Below are positions 12,395 to 23,984 of a stretch of DNA of 64,000 nt, piece after piece. The stretch comes from Lucinisca nassula (taxonomy: Eukaryota; Mollusca; Bivalvia; Lucinida; Lucinidae). The stretch is from assembly GCA_963580285.1 (NCBI GenBank), contig OY757011.1, forward strand, positions 199,719,644 to 199,783,643, in the 5' to 3' direction. Position 1 is the first letter of the stretch. Every line of letters starts with the position of its first letter. Both the position numbers and the translations under genes were made by a program. The notes under the pieces were generated by a model that was given only the letters and a program-made list of their open reading frames with translations, was not told the origin of the DNA and made no database searches.

Positions 12395-12700
12395 ACTATT
12401 CATCATGTTAGCAACAAGTCAGTGAATTGAACACCCTTCTAAACCCCACTTTATATAGGGAAAACAGGTGTTTACAGGGGTATACATTATGTTGCTTATT
12501 TCTGCTTTAATGAACAGGTTGTGGATATTCATTACAACGGCCTCAATGAGGCAGTTCTAAGGAGCACCCACAACCTATGTTTGGAGTAAAATAAGAAAAT
12601 TTCCATAAATTTCATTGGAAAAGTAGCCATTTTGGAGGTATGAATGCACTTTGTCACACAGATGTATTATCATAATTTATGGTCATTTTTCTATATGGTC
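12395..12700. repeat. Palindromic MITE-like repeat, degenerate
   Basis: This contains the family words TTTACAGGGGTATA, TTATTTCTGCT and ACCCACAACCTATGTTTGGAG. Those same words surround a long hairpin at 43080-43164. Related copies are at 21125-21345 and 23225-23370. No coding sequence. Confidence 0.45.
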
Positions 12701-12748
12701 TAATTGTTCCAAAACCCTGTCTTAATAAAGTGTTATAAACTCACTTAC

Positions 12749-12875
12749 CAGAATCACCATATGGACTACTTCCCTCAACGCCATTAATCATTATTGGACT
12801 TCCTTGCTCCATCTTGGGCTGTATCTCATTACTGTCGGAGCTTGTGGAACTACGACCACTCTCCATATCTTATAC
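12749..12875 (-). CDS. Candidate first coding exon of a host gene
   Basis: On the minus strand an acceptor-like TTTGCAG precedes 12875. The ATG lies at 12866-12864 and the frame stays open for 39 codons plus one base up to 12749. A consensus donor GTAAGTGAG follows. The peptide starts MESGRSSTSSDSNEIQP and is rich in Ser, Gly, Asn and Pro, like a disordered N-terminus. It resembles none of the transposon proteins here. Nine bases of 5' UTR in the exon imply an upstream non-coding exon to the right, and the rest of the gene would lie left of 12749 or outside the window. I do not recognise the family. The evidence is splice signals plus open frame only. Confidence 0.5.
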
Positions 12876-12929
12876 CTGCAAAGTTTTAGATACCGTGATG
12901 ATCCAAAGTATTGAGACAGACAGGCCAAA

Positions 12930-13003
12930 GCAAAAAGTGCAGACCCAGATCAGACTGCTTCGCTCCTGAAGGAGCAGTCTGATCAGGGTCTTCATTGTTT
13001 GCC
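12930..13003. repeat. Palindromic repeat (about 70 bp)
   Basis: Near-perfect inverted repeat with arms CCCAGATCAGACTGCTTCGC and the inverse around GAAGGAGCAGTCTGATCAGG. Similar palindromes occur near 3145, 3727, 3935, 15050, 15375, 16440, 16705, 17500, 17830, 20870, 21540, 21750, 22062, 22947 and 23902. Some form the cores of P1 MITEs and others lack TTAA ends. Confidence 0.75.
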
Positions 13004-13179
13004 ATTATATCTGCAACTTTTTGACTCCTTGCCAGATCATTAAATAAATTTGTAAAAAATTTAGAAGAATTACAACAAGTCCTCAAGGTGTCCGCATTTT
13101 TGGGGAATTTTATAGTATACACAAGAAACTGGGATAAAGCATAACCCATTTTATGCGGGACCTCCAAAATATGCCAAAT

Positions 13180-15042
13180 CCCCTGCAAAATGGAGTTCTT
13201 AACTCAAGAACTGTTCTTGAACTGCTCTTAAGAGTTCTTAATCTGTTCATAAAGGTTTTCAAGAACACTTGTACTTGAACTTTTCAAGAACACAATCTAG
13301 GAACAGTTCAAGAACTTTTTTAGAATTTGTGATATTTTTGAACTATTCTTAAACTTTTCTTGAACACTTTAAAGACTTTTCTTGAACAACATGATGAATT
13401 TGATGTTCTTGGTTCTTAAATTTGTTCTTGTTGACTTCAAAGACTTTTCTTGAACAAAGTGTCTTGAAAGGCATTCTTAAATTGTTCTTAAATTTGTTCT
13501 TGATTATTTCAAAGACATTTCTTGAACAAATTGTAATGACAGGTGTTCCAAAACTGTTCTTAAATTTGTTCTTGATTATTTCAAAGACTTTTCTTTAACT
13601 TGTGTTCTTAAAATGTTCTGAAACTTTTCTTGGGTGTTTTTCAAGAACACTTTACGAACAATTTCAGAACTTTGTCACATGATTTAAATCACATGATTGA
13701 TGATGTCATTCAGATCTCAGCTTTCATTGGCCAGTTTTCTAACTTTCCTTTTCAAAATGGCTTCTACTTAGATTTATTGTTGGGGTAAGCAAAACGATTT
13801 TGATTTTTAAATATTGTTTTTATTTCTGATTACTGATCAGCCTCTTTTTGCCAAAGACTTCTTTCTGGCAGTTACCAAGATCTGTTGGTGTTTTTGTTAA
13901 ATATGAATGAGCAAATGTTTAAATCTACTGCTGTCCACATGGCAGTACCATTTATCTAATGTGTGGGTTGGGTATGGTACAAGTTCTTCCTGAAGAACAA
14001 GATGAGCCCATCAAAGGCACAGAGTCTGATCAGAGTCTTTGCTGTGTCCTCAATGTGTAAAAAAGGTATAATTGTTTTCAAGTAGACAGGTAACTGAGCA
14101 AAGACTTTGATCAGCATGGGCAGTGCCAAGGCTTATCTGCATCTGGGCTGGACACACATGCCATTTTGTCAGTTTTGTCACATTTGTTAGCCCATAAAAT
14201 ATAGTGTCTGGTATTGTAAAGTGAAATCTATCCAACTCCACAGATGGATTCAACATGATTGGACAATGTCTCATGCACTACCTTGCTGTATTTATGAGTA
14301 ACCTGCCCTTGCAAAAATTCTGTGTCCTGGCCGAAACTCTTTGACCATTTGACTGATTTATGATCTTGAACTTCACAGGTGGATTCAACAGCATGGGACA
14401 ATATGGCTTACACAAAAATGGCAATTCTACATTGCTTAATTGATGAGTTATCTGCCCTTGGCAAACTTTGGTGTTTGGACTTTCTTCTCATAAAAAGTAT
14501 GCAATGGCATATATTGATTAAGAGCAGTTCTTGACCAGTTCTTGAGCAGTTCAAAATGTGAAGAACAGTTCAAGAACACCTGTTCTCAAAGTGGTTGAAA
14601 CATGTCCTTGAAGTATGCAAGAACTATAATCTGGAACAGTTCTTGGTCAGTTGAAGAACTAATGTTTCTCTTGAACTGTTCAAGAAATGTACATGAGCTG
14701 CTATTGAAGTGTTCAAGAACAGTCCAAGAACATTTTAAGAAATGTTAAATTGGACAATTTTTAAGAACATGTGTTCTTCAATTTTTTAAGAACATTGTAT
14801 TCTTGAAAAGTTCCTAAAGACTGTTCTTGAATAGTTCTTTAAAGAGTTAAAAAACTGTTCTTGAACTGTATGAGAACTTCATTCTTGGACTGTTCAAGAA
14901 CACTTTTCATTACTTGTTCTTAAAAATTGTCCAATTTAACATTTCTTAAAATGTTCTTGAACCATTCATGTCCAGTTCTTGAACTTTGTTCTTGAACTCT
15001 GAAAAGACTTTTCTTGAGTTGTTCTTAAAGTTTTCGCAGGGG
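13180..15042. mobile_element. TIR element with arms of TTCnnGAA words
   Basis: 1863 bp bounded by CCCCTGCAAAA and TTTTCGCAGGGG, inverted copies with one mismatch over 11 bp. It is flanked by AAT on both sides (13177-13179 and 15043-15045), a possible 3-bp target duplication. The two arms (13190-13680 and 14510-15035) consist of dozens of overlapping GTTCTTGAA and TTCAAGAAC words. The central 800 bp has no such words and no convincing ORF. It interrupts a palindrome-family repeat that resumes at 15046. Superfamily unknown. Confidence 0.55.
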
Positions 15043-15045
15043 AAT

Positions 15046-15782
15046 GGCAAACAGTGCAGACCCGGATCAGTCACTGCAAAAGGCAACATCTGATAAAGCC
15101 TTAATGTTCAACACTCTTCTATGTTTATAAATTCTGAAAAAAAAAATCAAAAACAACTGAACCCAAACACCCTAAATTTTGAAATGGACTCAGTCTATAC
15201 ACAAGCCGCAGCTGGAAAATTCCATTCATATAGCATTAACCCTTTATTGTGCCAAATGAAATCTTCCTCCTTGTATACCGAAGGCAGAGTCAGAGAGTCC
15301 ATTTCAAAATTAAGGGGTAAAAGGTTGTGTTTTCATCAAAATTTATTTGGAAAATGACTGAACTTTTTGCAAGCAGTGTAGGCCCTGATCAGACACCGCA
15401 TTCTGGGGCATCTGATCTGGGCCAGCATTGTTTGCCAAGGTACCCGTTTAGGGAATTCTGGTACTGATGGGTTAATCCATATTATACTACAAACCCCAAA
15501 ACAGATCATTGGCAAATAGTGCAGGACCAGATCAACCACCGCAAAAGACTGCTTCGATAGTCAGAATTGGGTTTGTGATATGAATGAATAGATTATATCA
15601 AGTACATGTAATTTGATTGTCAGAATTGGGTTTGTGATATGAATGAATAGATTATATCAAGTACATGTAATTTGACTGAAGGATAGTTGGAAATGGGCAT
15701 GGCTAAGGGCAACAACTCTGAACAGATCCTTTAATTTTCAAAATTAAGGGGTGTCAAGAGCTGTTATATTTTTGTAAGCTTT
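15046..15782. other. Palindrome-family repeats and spacer
   Basis: There are palindromes at about 15050-15105 and 15372-15433. A near-exact direct duplication of about 60 bp (TGTGATATGAATGAATAG phrase) lies at 15565-15620 and 15625-15680. No gene is seen. Confidence 0.5.
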
Positions 15783-15890
15783 GCCTTGGCAGGCTTTGAT
15801 CCTCTAAGAGGTTCACGAGGATCGGTTTTAGCTCTGCGTGGAAGCATCATGCAGCCCCTATATTTTTTTAAGCCCCGATGGGCGGGGGCA
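15783..15890 (-). mobile_element. S1 SINE, head-end fragment
   Basis: Only the GC-rich head half (GCAGGCTTTGATCC to GGGCGGGGGC) remains. It lies directly before the complete S1 copy at 15907-16195, whose left target-site duplication begins at 15895. Confidence 0.65.
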
Positions 15891-15906
15891 TATTTTTGGG
15901 GTACTA

Positions 15907-16195
15907 TTGACTGATTGATTTGAGGTTTAACGTCCCTGTCAACACTGTAAAGGTCATTTTGGAGACATTGCTTCCAATTTTGTGGGACTTTTACCTGACA
16001 TTGAGATGAAATGACATCTCAAGCCCTGTCGCTCAATGAAACCAACAGGGTTTATTAGCATGGACGGGAATGCCTCGCTCCGTGGTTCATGGACAGGCTT
16101 AGATCCTCTAAGTCGTGTGCGGGCCAGATTCAGCCAGATGCGTGGCAGCATCATGCAGCCCATATATTTCTTCAAGCCCCTATGGGCGGGGGCCG
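15907..16195 (-). mobile_element. S1-family SINE
   Basis: Complete copy in the same orientation as all the others. The 12-bp direct repeat TTTGGGGTACTA flanks it at 15895-15906 and 16196-16207. Confidence 0.75.
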
Positions 16196-16207
16196 TTTGG
16201 GGTACTA

Positions 16208-18087
16208 AGCATACCTGTATAAGAGTTAATATAGCCTAATTTTATATTTTGAAACTTTTTCTACATATATCTGCAATATATGGGAACAAAAAATGACTAG
16301 TTACCTGCCTGTCTCAATCCAATTCCGAAACACACATTCTGATAAACCTTTCCCTATGCAGTTTGAAATACTACCCAAACCGTATGACAAGTACTCATTT
16401 TCAACCCATTTCAGACAGGAAACCCCAAAACGGGATATTGTCAAACAGCGCAGGCCCAGGTCAGATGCTGCAGAATGTCGCAGATGATCAGGTCTCCGCT
16501 GTATGCAAACCATTTTCTAAGTATGGCGATTTTCTGCAAATTACTTTTCCATGATACACCTAAATATTTGAAATGACAAACTGTATAGATTTATTCAGCT
16601 TAAGATGGGTTAAACTGGCAAAAGTGGCAAATTTTACTCCTCTCAAACAACATCCTGTTTTACCCTAACCCATTTCAGACTGGAAACCACCACACGGGTA
16701 CCATGGCAAATAGTGTCGACCCAGATCAGACCCCGCAGAATGCGGCATCTGATCAGGGTCTACACTGTTTGCAGAAAGTTCAGCATTTTTAATGACAGAT
16801 TCTATGTCATCTCTAGCTATCCTGCGTGTTGTAAAGTAGTTCCGGCTTTCTTACGACTTTCTTCCGGCTTTGACCGCCAAAGAAATATGAGTCCGCACAA
16901 AAATGTAGTCCGCTTAGGCGCAGTTATCAAACTTGTACATCCTATAATCGCAATACAAACTTTTGAAGCAGACGACATGATTTTATCTTACCTTTCAGAG
17001 AATATATTCAGCACTTCATATGAATCAGCTGCATCATGCGAGACTGTATACCTAGATCAATGCGGCATCTGCTTAGACGTGTGCTCAGGTTTTACACTGT
17101 TTTCTAACAGTGCTGTCAATATTTAATCCTTAAAGACCAGCCGGTCAGCTGCAGACCAGAATATTAATGGGTTTTCCGACATTGGAGGTCAAGTCTAGGT
17201 CAGTTACAACTAGGTGTATATCAGACTTTGCGAGAAAGGCTGTCCCTTTCAACCCTGGAATATGGTACAGATACCCATGCAAACAGTGTAGGTCCTGTGA
17301 TATAATTCTAGGTGCCATTTTTAGCAGAATGGACGAGCCCAACTTCAGTGATGGAAGAGTACACTCCAGAAACTCAAGGCAGTGAATAAATCAAAGCACT
17401 GACAACACTCATGCCGATTGTCTCTAAATGCAGGCTGGTCATGAACGAGGACTTGGACTGATCCGTTTAACTTAACGGAAGTTTAGTAACTGATGCAAAA
17501 ATGTAGAACAAGATCAGCACCGTGTTCTGTGGCGTTTGATCTTAGTCTACATTGTTTGCCAGATCAAACATTTTTTCAAGTGCAGATATTACAGATTACA
17601 CTTACATGTAACCAAGACTGACAATTAAACGACCCGGCTATGTTTTGGTTGATTGTTTGGCATTCGACCCGAAGTTACTAATAAAAAAAGGCGATTCAGA
17701 GCTAACGTCTACGTGACTATCACTGACTTCTCAGAATAACCTTTTTCTTGCAGAAAATAGCCACAGTGAGACCAGGGTATTCCATAAGACTGAAGAGGGT
17801 CATCATGGAATCATAGGGTGAGCTTGGCAAACGGTGTAGACCAAGTTCGGACGCTGCAGAACGCGCTTCTGATCAAAATCTTCACGATTTGTTTGGAATT
17901 TCAGAGTTAAATTAAACAGTTTAATCTCAGCCCAGGACTTTTACCCCAACCTACATCCCACCAACACTTTCGGTGCTTTGAATTTGAAACCAAACGATTG
18001 CATGATTACAACACACTTAGGCACCATGCCCTTAAGCTAAAAAGGTAAAATCAATCAACCGTGACGTATGGTTACCAGTCCGGCCAC
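16208..18087. other. Mostly unique sequence with palindromic repeats
   Basis: Palindromes lie at about 16440, 16705, 17500 and 17830. A 137-codon frame at 16713-17126 has no recognisable domain and begins inside a palindrome, so I do not call it a gene. Much of 16780-17440 looks single-copy within the window and is richer in CpG than the surroundings. It could be host non-coding sequence, such as 5' sequence of the gene at 12749. Confidence 0.35.
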
Positions 18088-18097
18088 GATCCTGTGT

Positions 18098-18405
18098 TTT
18101 GTATTGTTTGATTTGAGGTTTAACGTCCCCGTCAACACTGTATAGGTCATTTTGGAGACGTTGCTTCCAATTTTGTGGGACTTTTACCCGACACTGAGAT
18201 GAAATGACATCTCAAACCCTGCCGCTGCCCAATCAAAACCAATAGGGTTTATATGCATGGACGGTCCGACTCGCACCTCTTTGCCTGGGCAGGCTTAGAT
18301 CCTCTAAGCAGATTACCGGTACTCGTGTGCGGGTCGGTTTCAGCTCTGCGTGGAAGCATCATGCAGCCCATCTATTTCTTTAAGCCCCGATTGGCGGGGG
18401 CCAAG
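18098..18405 (-). mobile_element. S1-family SINE
   Basis: Complete S1 copy. The flanking repeat is GATCCTGTGT (18088-18097) and GATCTTGTGT (18406-18415), with one mismatch. Confidence 0.7.
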
Positions 18406-18577
18406 GATCTTGTGTACCACCTCCACACCAGCACTGATAGAAACCACATGTTCAGGATCAAACTTTTGATGTGTGATGTAAGGTCGTGCCTAGAAAAGAA
18501 GAAATTGTATTTTGTTCTCAAAAAGCATCAAGTGAGAACGTATTGCAACATTTTTCAATGAACCCTGGACAGTTAGA

Positions 18578-18742
18578 GTGAGTGAGTGTTTGAGTTTTAC
18601 GTCCCACCAACAGCTAAGGTCATACAGAGACGATACTTCGGTTTAAAGACATATCCGAAAGTCTGGAGAAGTCCGGGATCAATACTGCGATCCCTGGTTT
18701 ACAAGGCGAGTAGCATAACCACTGCACCACAGAGGCTTCTAA
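18578..18742 (-). mobile_element. tRNA-derived SINE (S3)
   Basis: On the minus strand it starts with a tRNA-like head (A-box-like TGGTGCAGTGGTTATG, B-box-like region ending TTGATCCC) and ends with GACGTAAAACTC and an ACTC-repeat tail. The 12-bp direct repeat TGGACAGTTAGA flanks it exactly (18566-18577 and 18743-18754). Confidence 0.8.
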
Positions 18743-18754
18743 TGGACAGTTAGA

Positions 18755-19951
18755 AGCTGGTCGGAAAGCGGATGGCGTTGACTGATTTTGGGTGCCACAT
18801 GTGTGTGATCTATTTGTCTGTTGGAGCGACATCTTACTATCAACAGAAGACACTAGTGGACGTCGGCGTAGAGGAAGACCAACGTCAGTACGTCAAGATC
18901 GATTCATCTGACAGACGCATATGCGAAGCAGATTTCCAGCGGCATCTGCTACACTGTACCTGTAGATAAACAAAGGGTTTTAACTACCGACTAATAAGCA
19001 CTGACACTGTTCGTCGCCCTTATGCGATGCACTTTTGAGAGCTAGACGTCCCTGTCGTGACCAAAATTAAGACGTCGACACTTACGCTGGTGCATGAAAT
19101 AAGTACATGTATATTGGCGTCTAAGCGACTCGCGTGATATGCCTTTCAGTGACACATCGCACTTCAGCGTGAATCACGCCGATTGTCGTTTCGGGATGTT
19201 TCGACACATAGGTGTAAGGTATGCCGAGGCGACGTTTGTGTAACAGAGCATAACATATCGGATGGAATAAGCGAAATGGTATATCGAGCTATTGTAGCTA
19301 GCGACATTAAGAACATTCAAGATCATGGCTGAGACGTTAACTGAACAGCGAGACGTTACATCAATCAAGTGGGTCGGCCTCACGTGGTTCCATTTATTTG
19401 TTTACGCCCAGAATCCGGGATATCTAATCCAGCAGGATTACACGCGTGTTTATAGTGGTGTTCTTACTCAAAAATGTCTTCAAGCCAATGGAATTAATGT
19501 ACTGGACTGAATAGCCTTTCTCCTCCGATCTCTTTGTGAAAAATAGAGTATCTTTTGGGGGGAGGTATCCACAACCGACCAGACAAAAATGTTACTAATT
19601 GCCGGTAGTATTGTTAAAACTTGAATTTTAATGTTTGGTTTTGAAAACGTAAATAGTTTCTTCCCAAAATTTGAAACATCGAATGGCATTTCATGATACC
19701 ACCGGTGTATAGACAACTGCAAACATATCATACAATGGAATTTGCAGAACTACTTTTCTATATTTTAAGATCTTTTTAGAAAGGTTGTCTGTAAGTTTTC
19801 ACAATGTTTTTTCTCATAGAATCTGTCATTTCAGTGCCTTTGGCGGTTTGATTGAAATCAGTTTTGAAGAAAACACAACCTGACACCCCTAAATTTGGAA
19901 ATGGACTCCTGCCATATATAAGGAGGAAGATTCCATTTTGTACTAAAAGGG
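18755..19951. other. Apparently unique sequence, no gene called
   Basis: This is one of the few stretches without obvious repeats. It holds short open frames (about 60-80 codons) with no recognisable domain or splice-signal pairing. A host promoter or intron is possible but not shown. Confidence 0.35.
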
Positions 19952-19955
19952 TTAA

Positions 19956-20580
19956 CCCTTTCCCACTCAGATTTATATGTGTTTTTACGTGTCTGCACCC
20001 CCCCCCCCCATTTTAAGCCTCAGAAGCACCTAAAATCTGCATTTCTCCCCCTGGATAGTTATGTTTGCTTTAGGATTTGTTGGGCAAAAAAGTGGCCTGT
20101 TTTTTCGCGCGCCTCCCCACTAAAAATATTCTGGGGGCGATTGAAGGGGGGCAACGCCCCCCTCACATCCCGAAAAATTTTGGGTGTATGGCCCAACCGG
20201 CCGCTAAAATTTATATCTGAGGGTGTCTGGGGTCAAAAATGCCTGAAAACTGATGCTGATAAAACATGCTGCAAACAGTGAAAATGGCCAGTGCCAAACA
20301 CCTTAATTGTTGCCTTGACAGCAGTGTGAAGATTAAAATGTGGTCCAAAATTCATGTGAAAACACACTTTTTGCCAACTTTGAGATGCCCCCTCTTTACC
20401 ATGACAACAATGATCAAGTCATGAAAGGTTGCATTTGAAAGGCTACTGCCCAATGAACATTCATACCGGGTTTGGTGTAAAACAGACCATCCATTATGAA
20501 ACAATGGCTAGTTAAAGTTGCTGCCAGGTGCAACACTGTGAAAATCAGCGAAATTCACAAAATCCCTGAGTGGTAAAGGG
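19956..20580 (+). mobile_element. TTAA-flanked element P2
   Basis: 625 bp between TTAA sites (19952-19955 and 20581-20584). The TIRs CCCTTTCCCACTCAG and CTGAGTGGTAAAGGG are imperfect inverses (14 of 15). It contains a poly-C run and the CGCGCGCC and AACCGGCCGC motifs. It is non-coding. Four close relatives are tandemly arranged at 29431-32304. Confidence 0.8.
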
Positions 20581-20830
20581 TTAAACTGACAAAAATGCCA
20601 AATTTTACTCCTCTCAAACAACATCCCGTTTTACCCCTTCAACTGTTGCTTATATTCCTGAAGCAGACGACAATCTGATGTTTTTTAAATATTTTTTATA
20701 GTAAATAATGCTTGACATAACATGTCAACCGTTTGCTGAGCAAATGATTCACATCTAATATCAAGCCTTATTTTCACTGAAAAATAAGATAAAATACACT
20801 TTCAAAAACCTGTCTGCTTGTGGTGATTAG

Positions 20831-21008
20831 CACCTTATCCTGCTCTTCATGACAACCCCTTGCTTTGCAAACAGTGCAGATCCAGATCAGGATCTATACT
20901 GTTTGTCGTTCAGTTTGTGAATTTGAATGAAAACATCATATCATGTAATTTGATTGGCTGATAGTCATAAATGGGTGTGTCTAATTAAATTATTCAGCAG
21001 GATAAGGG
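20831..21008 (+). mobile_element. P1 MITE copy
   Basis: Left end TTAG-CACCTTATCCTGCT and right end AGCAGGATAAGGG-TTAA. The palindromic core at about 20870-20912 is shortened compared with the copy at 3688. Confidence 0.65.
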
Positions 21009-21124
21009 TTAAAATAAGCATTATGAAACCTAGCAGAAGACCTGGGCAATCAGCTAAGATGCAGATCAGACTTCCTGCACACTACAATCAGAGGCTTCAC
21101 TGTTCACATAAGCTTTCTTTGCAT

Positions 21125-21345
21125 CTTGAAAAAATCGCCTTTATAATTTTGACCCCCCTTGAACCCCAATTTTATATAGTAAAACTGAGGTTTGCAGTGG
21201 TAAACCTTAATGTGGCGGTACTAACAAGTACCCACAATCTATATTTTGAGCGGAAATAAGAAAAATATCAAAATTATTCATCTGAAATTTTTCATTTTTT
21301 CGGCGATAAAGGTTGCATTGTATTTGTATAGGCGTGTTTTTGTAA
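21125..21345. repeat. Palindromic MITE-like repeat
   Basis: Ends resemble CGCCTTTATAATTTTGA and TTGTATAGGCGTG in inverse orientation. The centre has ACCCACAATCTATATTTTGAGC, half of the hairpin seen complete at 43080-43164. Confidence 0.5.
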
Positions 21346-21956
21346 TGGATAAATGAAGACCCACCAGATTGAACCTAGGGCTGATCTGAGTTACACAGAT
21401 CTTGTAGTTTTTGAAATGCACTTGCACAAATTAAAAGATTTTAATTCGTTTTGTACTGAATGGAATATTTCATCTCATATATTTAAAAATTAAGGGGTAC
21501 CAGGTTCAGTGATTTAAAGAAAAGCTGATCTTTCTGCAAACAGTGAAGACCCTGAGATCTTTGTCAAAGATAACGGTCTTTGTTGTTTGTTGGGATTTCT
21601 GAGGGATGCTATCAGGGCTGAAAGAGAGCCTCAGTTCATCAGTCCCTAAGTTTTCAGACACTTTAACTCCTTAATTATTATTATTTAGTTAAAATTTCAA
21701 TATTTTGGGGTACAAATTTGATTGATTTAAAGAAAAACTGAACTTTCTGCAAACAGTGAAGGCCCTGATCAGAATGTGATCCCCGTTCTGCAGGATCTGT
21801 TCAGGGCACTGTTTGCCAGTTACTCTTTTGGGGCTTCCTGTATAAAATGGACTAAAGCTGAAACAGAACTTCAGATCATCAGGGTTTTTTCTGACAATGT
21901 CTTTACTGTTGGCTGGTAGGCTGAAGAGTAAAGATGGCCAATCTGCGTTGTTATAA

Positions 21957-22144
21957 CCCTTATCTTGTTGAATATTCATTTAAGCCACACCCATTTCTGT
22001 CTATCAACCAATCAAATTACTTGATGTAATTTATTGCTACAGATTCATAAACTGAATGCCAAACAGTGTAGATCCTGATCAGAGGGCCATCTGATCTGGA
22101 TCTACACTGTTTGCAAAGACAGGGTCTGTCGTGAACAGCAAGGG
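21957..22144 (-). mobile_element. P1 MITE copy, inverted
   Basis: Reads in the opposite orientation to 3688-3891. The ends ATAA-CCCTTATCTTGTTG and AACAGCAAGGG-TTGA show that the TTAA sites have decayed. The palindromic core is at 22062-22122. Confidence 0.65.
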
Positions 22145-22204
22145 TTGAGATATGAGCCATACCATAAAGAAATTTGATTCATAAAAGCATGTATACACAA
22201 GTTG

Positions 22205-22520
22205 GGATGGCTAAATGGATACACATGCAAATCTGACTAAATGGACGCATACAGATCTGGCTAAATGGACACACATGCAGATCTGGCTAAATGGACACAC
22301 ATGTGGATCTGGCTAAATGGACACACATGTGGATCTGGCTAAATGGACACACATGCAGATCTGGCTAAATGGACACACATGCAGATGTGGCTAAATGGAT
22401 ACACATGCTGAACTGCCTAAATGGACACACAAGCAAATCTGGCCAAATGGGCACACATGCAGATCTGGCTAAATGAACACACATGCAGATCTCGCTACAT
22501 GGACACACATGCGGATCTGT
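22205..22520. repeat. 26-bp minisatellite
   Basis: About 12 head-to-tail copies of a 26-bp unit (GGCTAAATGGACACACATGC followed by AGATCT), with scattered substitutions such as TGTGGATCT. Frames through it are repeat-derived and not genes. Confidence 0.85.
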
Positions 22521-22908
22521 GTCCCCATTGGGTTGGAGGAATACTTGAACATATTTTATCAAGGCATGACTCATACATGATATATCATGGATTTTCATCA
22601 GTAAAGTTTGGATTAGAGATATGGAAAAAAATGCAAGTTTTGCTGCATCATGATATTTAACAGGTAATAGAAGATAAGCAGTGCAAATGGGTAGAGCTTT
22701 TGCAACACAGCTGATAGTGACTAAACCCATTTTGTACTGAATTTCAAAATTTAACGGTTTCAGCTTGCACTATCTAAAACCACACAAATTTTGCCAAACA
22801 ACCCTTTAAAGGGTAAATATAATTATAAATTAATTATGTTGCCAATGCAACCTTACAATTAATTGTACAATACAACTTCTCTGTCACACTGTTCATTCCA
22901 CTGTTTAA

Positions 22909-23113
22909 CAATTATCATGCTGTTGGCAACAACCCCTATCTTTGGAAACAGTGTAGATCCAGATCAGATGGCTTCTTAAGAAGCCATCTGATCAGGATCT
23001 ACACAGTTTGACATATAGTTTATGGATTTATAAGAATAAATTACATCAAGTAATCTGATTGGTTCAAAGTCAGAAATGGGTGTGGCTTAATTGAATATTC
23101 AGCAGGAGAAGGG
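22909..23113 (+). mobile_element. P1 MITE copy
   Basis: Left TTAA (22905-22908) and right ATAA. The ATTATCATGCTG and CAGCAGGAGAAGGG ends are degenerate. The core palindrome at 22947-23015 is almost perfect. Confidence 0.65.
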
Positions 23114-23382
23114 ATAAACATGGTTCCCAAAAATATTTACCATAAAAATCTTAAAAATTCCTGTGATTCTCATGATCCAGCAAAAGGGGTACAGACAGAA
23201 TGGCAAAGAGTGTAGACCCTGTTATGGGGATATTCCCTAGTTTCCTTATTTTTGCTCAAAAACAAAGATTCTGGGTACTCAATGAGGTGGTTCTGATAAG
23301 CACTCGCAATCTATATTTTGACCAGAAATGAGAGAAATATCAAACATTTTCATCTGAAAAATGTTAGTTCTAGACATAAGGT

Positions 23383-23683
23383 TTTGTTTGTTTGATTTGA
23401 AGTTTAACGTCCCCGTCAACACTGTAAAGTTCATTTTGGAGAGGTTGCTTCCAATTTTGTGGGACTTTTACCCGACATTGAAATGAAATGACATCTCAAA
23501 CACTGTCGCCCAATGAAACCAATAGGGTTTATTAGCATGGACGGTCCTCCTCGCACCATGGTTCCTGGACAGGCTTAGATCCTCTAAGCGGCTTACCAGT
23601 ACTAGTGTGCAGGCCGGATTCAGCTCTGCATGGAAGCATCGTGCAGCCCATATATTTCTTCAAGCCCCTATGTGCGGGGGCGG
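23383..23683 (-). mobile_element. S1-family SINE
   Basis: Complete S1 copy flanked by TCTAGACATAAGGT (23369-23382) and TCTAGAGATAAGGT (23684-23697), a 14-bp target-site duplication with one mismatch. Confidence 0.75.
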
Positions 23684-23984
23684 TCTAGAGATAAGGTAGA
23701 TGCCATTTTGGCTTATGGCATGGATGTGTTGTAGTAATTAGCTGATCTCCTATTTTGTTGATTGGCAACCTTTGAGCCAATAAAACCCAAATCTCATTAG
23801 TATAACACATTAAGAAAACACGCCTATACACAGATACAAATACAATGTACATTGTAAACTTTACACACAAAAAATGAAAATTTGTGATATTTTCCTTATT
23901 TTTGCAAACAGTGTAGGCCTTGATCAGATGCTGTGATCTGATCTGGGCCTGCAATGTTTGCCAGGGTACCCGTTTTGGGGTTTC

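Noticed and set aside
16713..17126. 137-codon ORF
   Set aside because: No recognisable domain, starts within a palindromic repeat, and lacks splice or promoter context. Chance remains the best explanation.
22205..22520. Possible CRISPR-like array
   Set aside because: The units are contiguous 26-bp repeats without unique spacers, in a eukaryotic context.
22365..22730. 121-codon minus-strand ORF with Cys-Val-His repeats
   Set aside because: It is a read-through of the 26-bp minisatellite.
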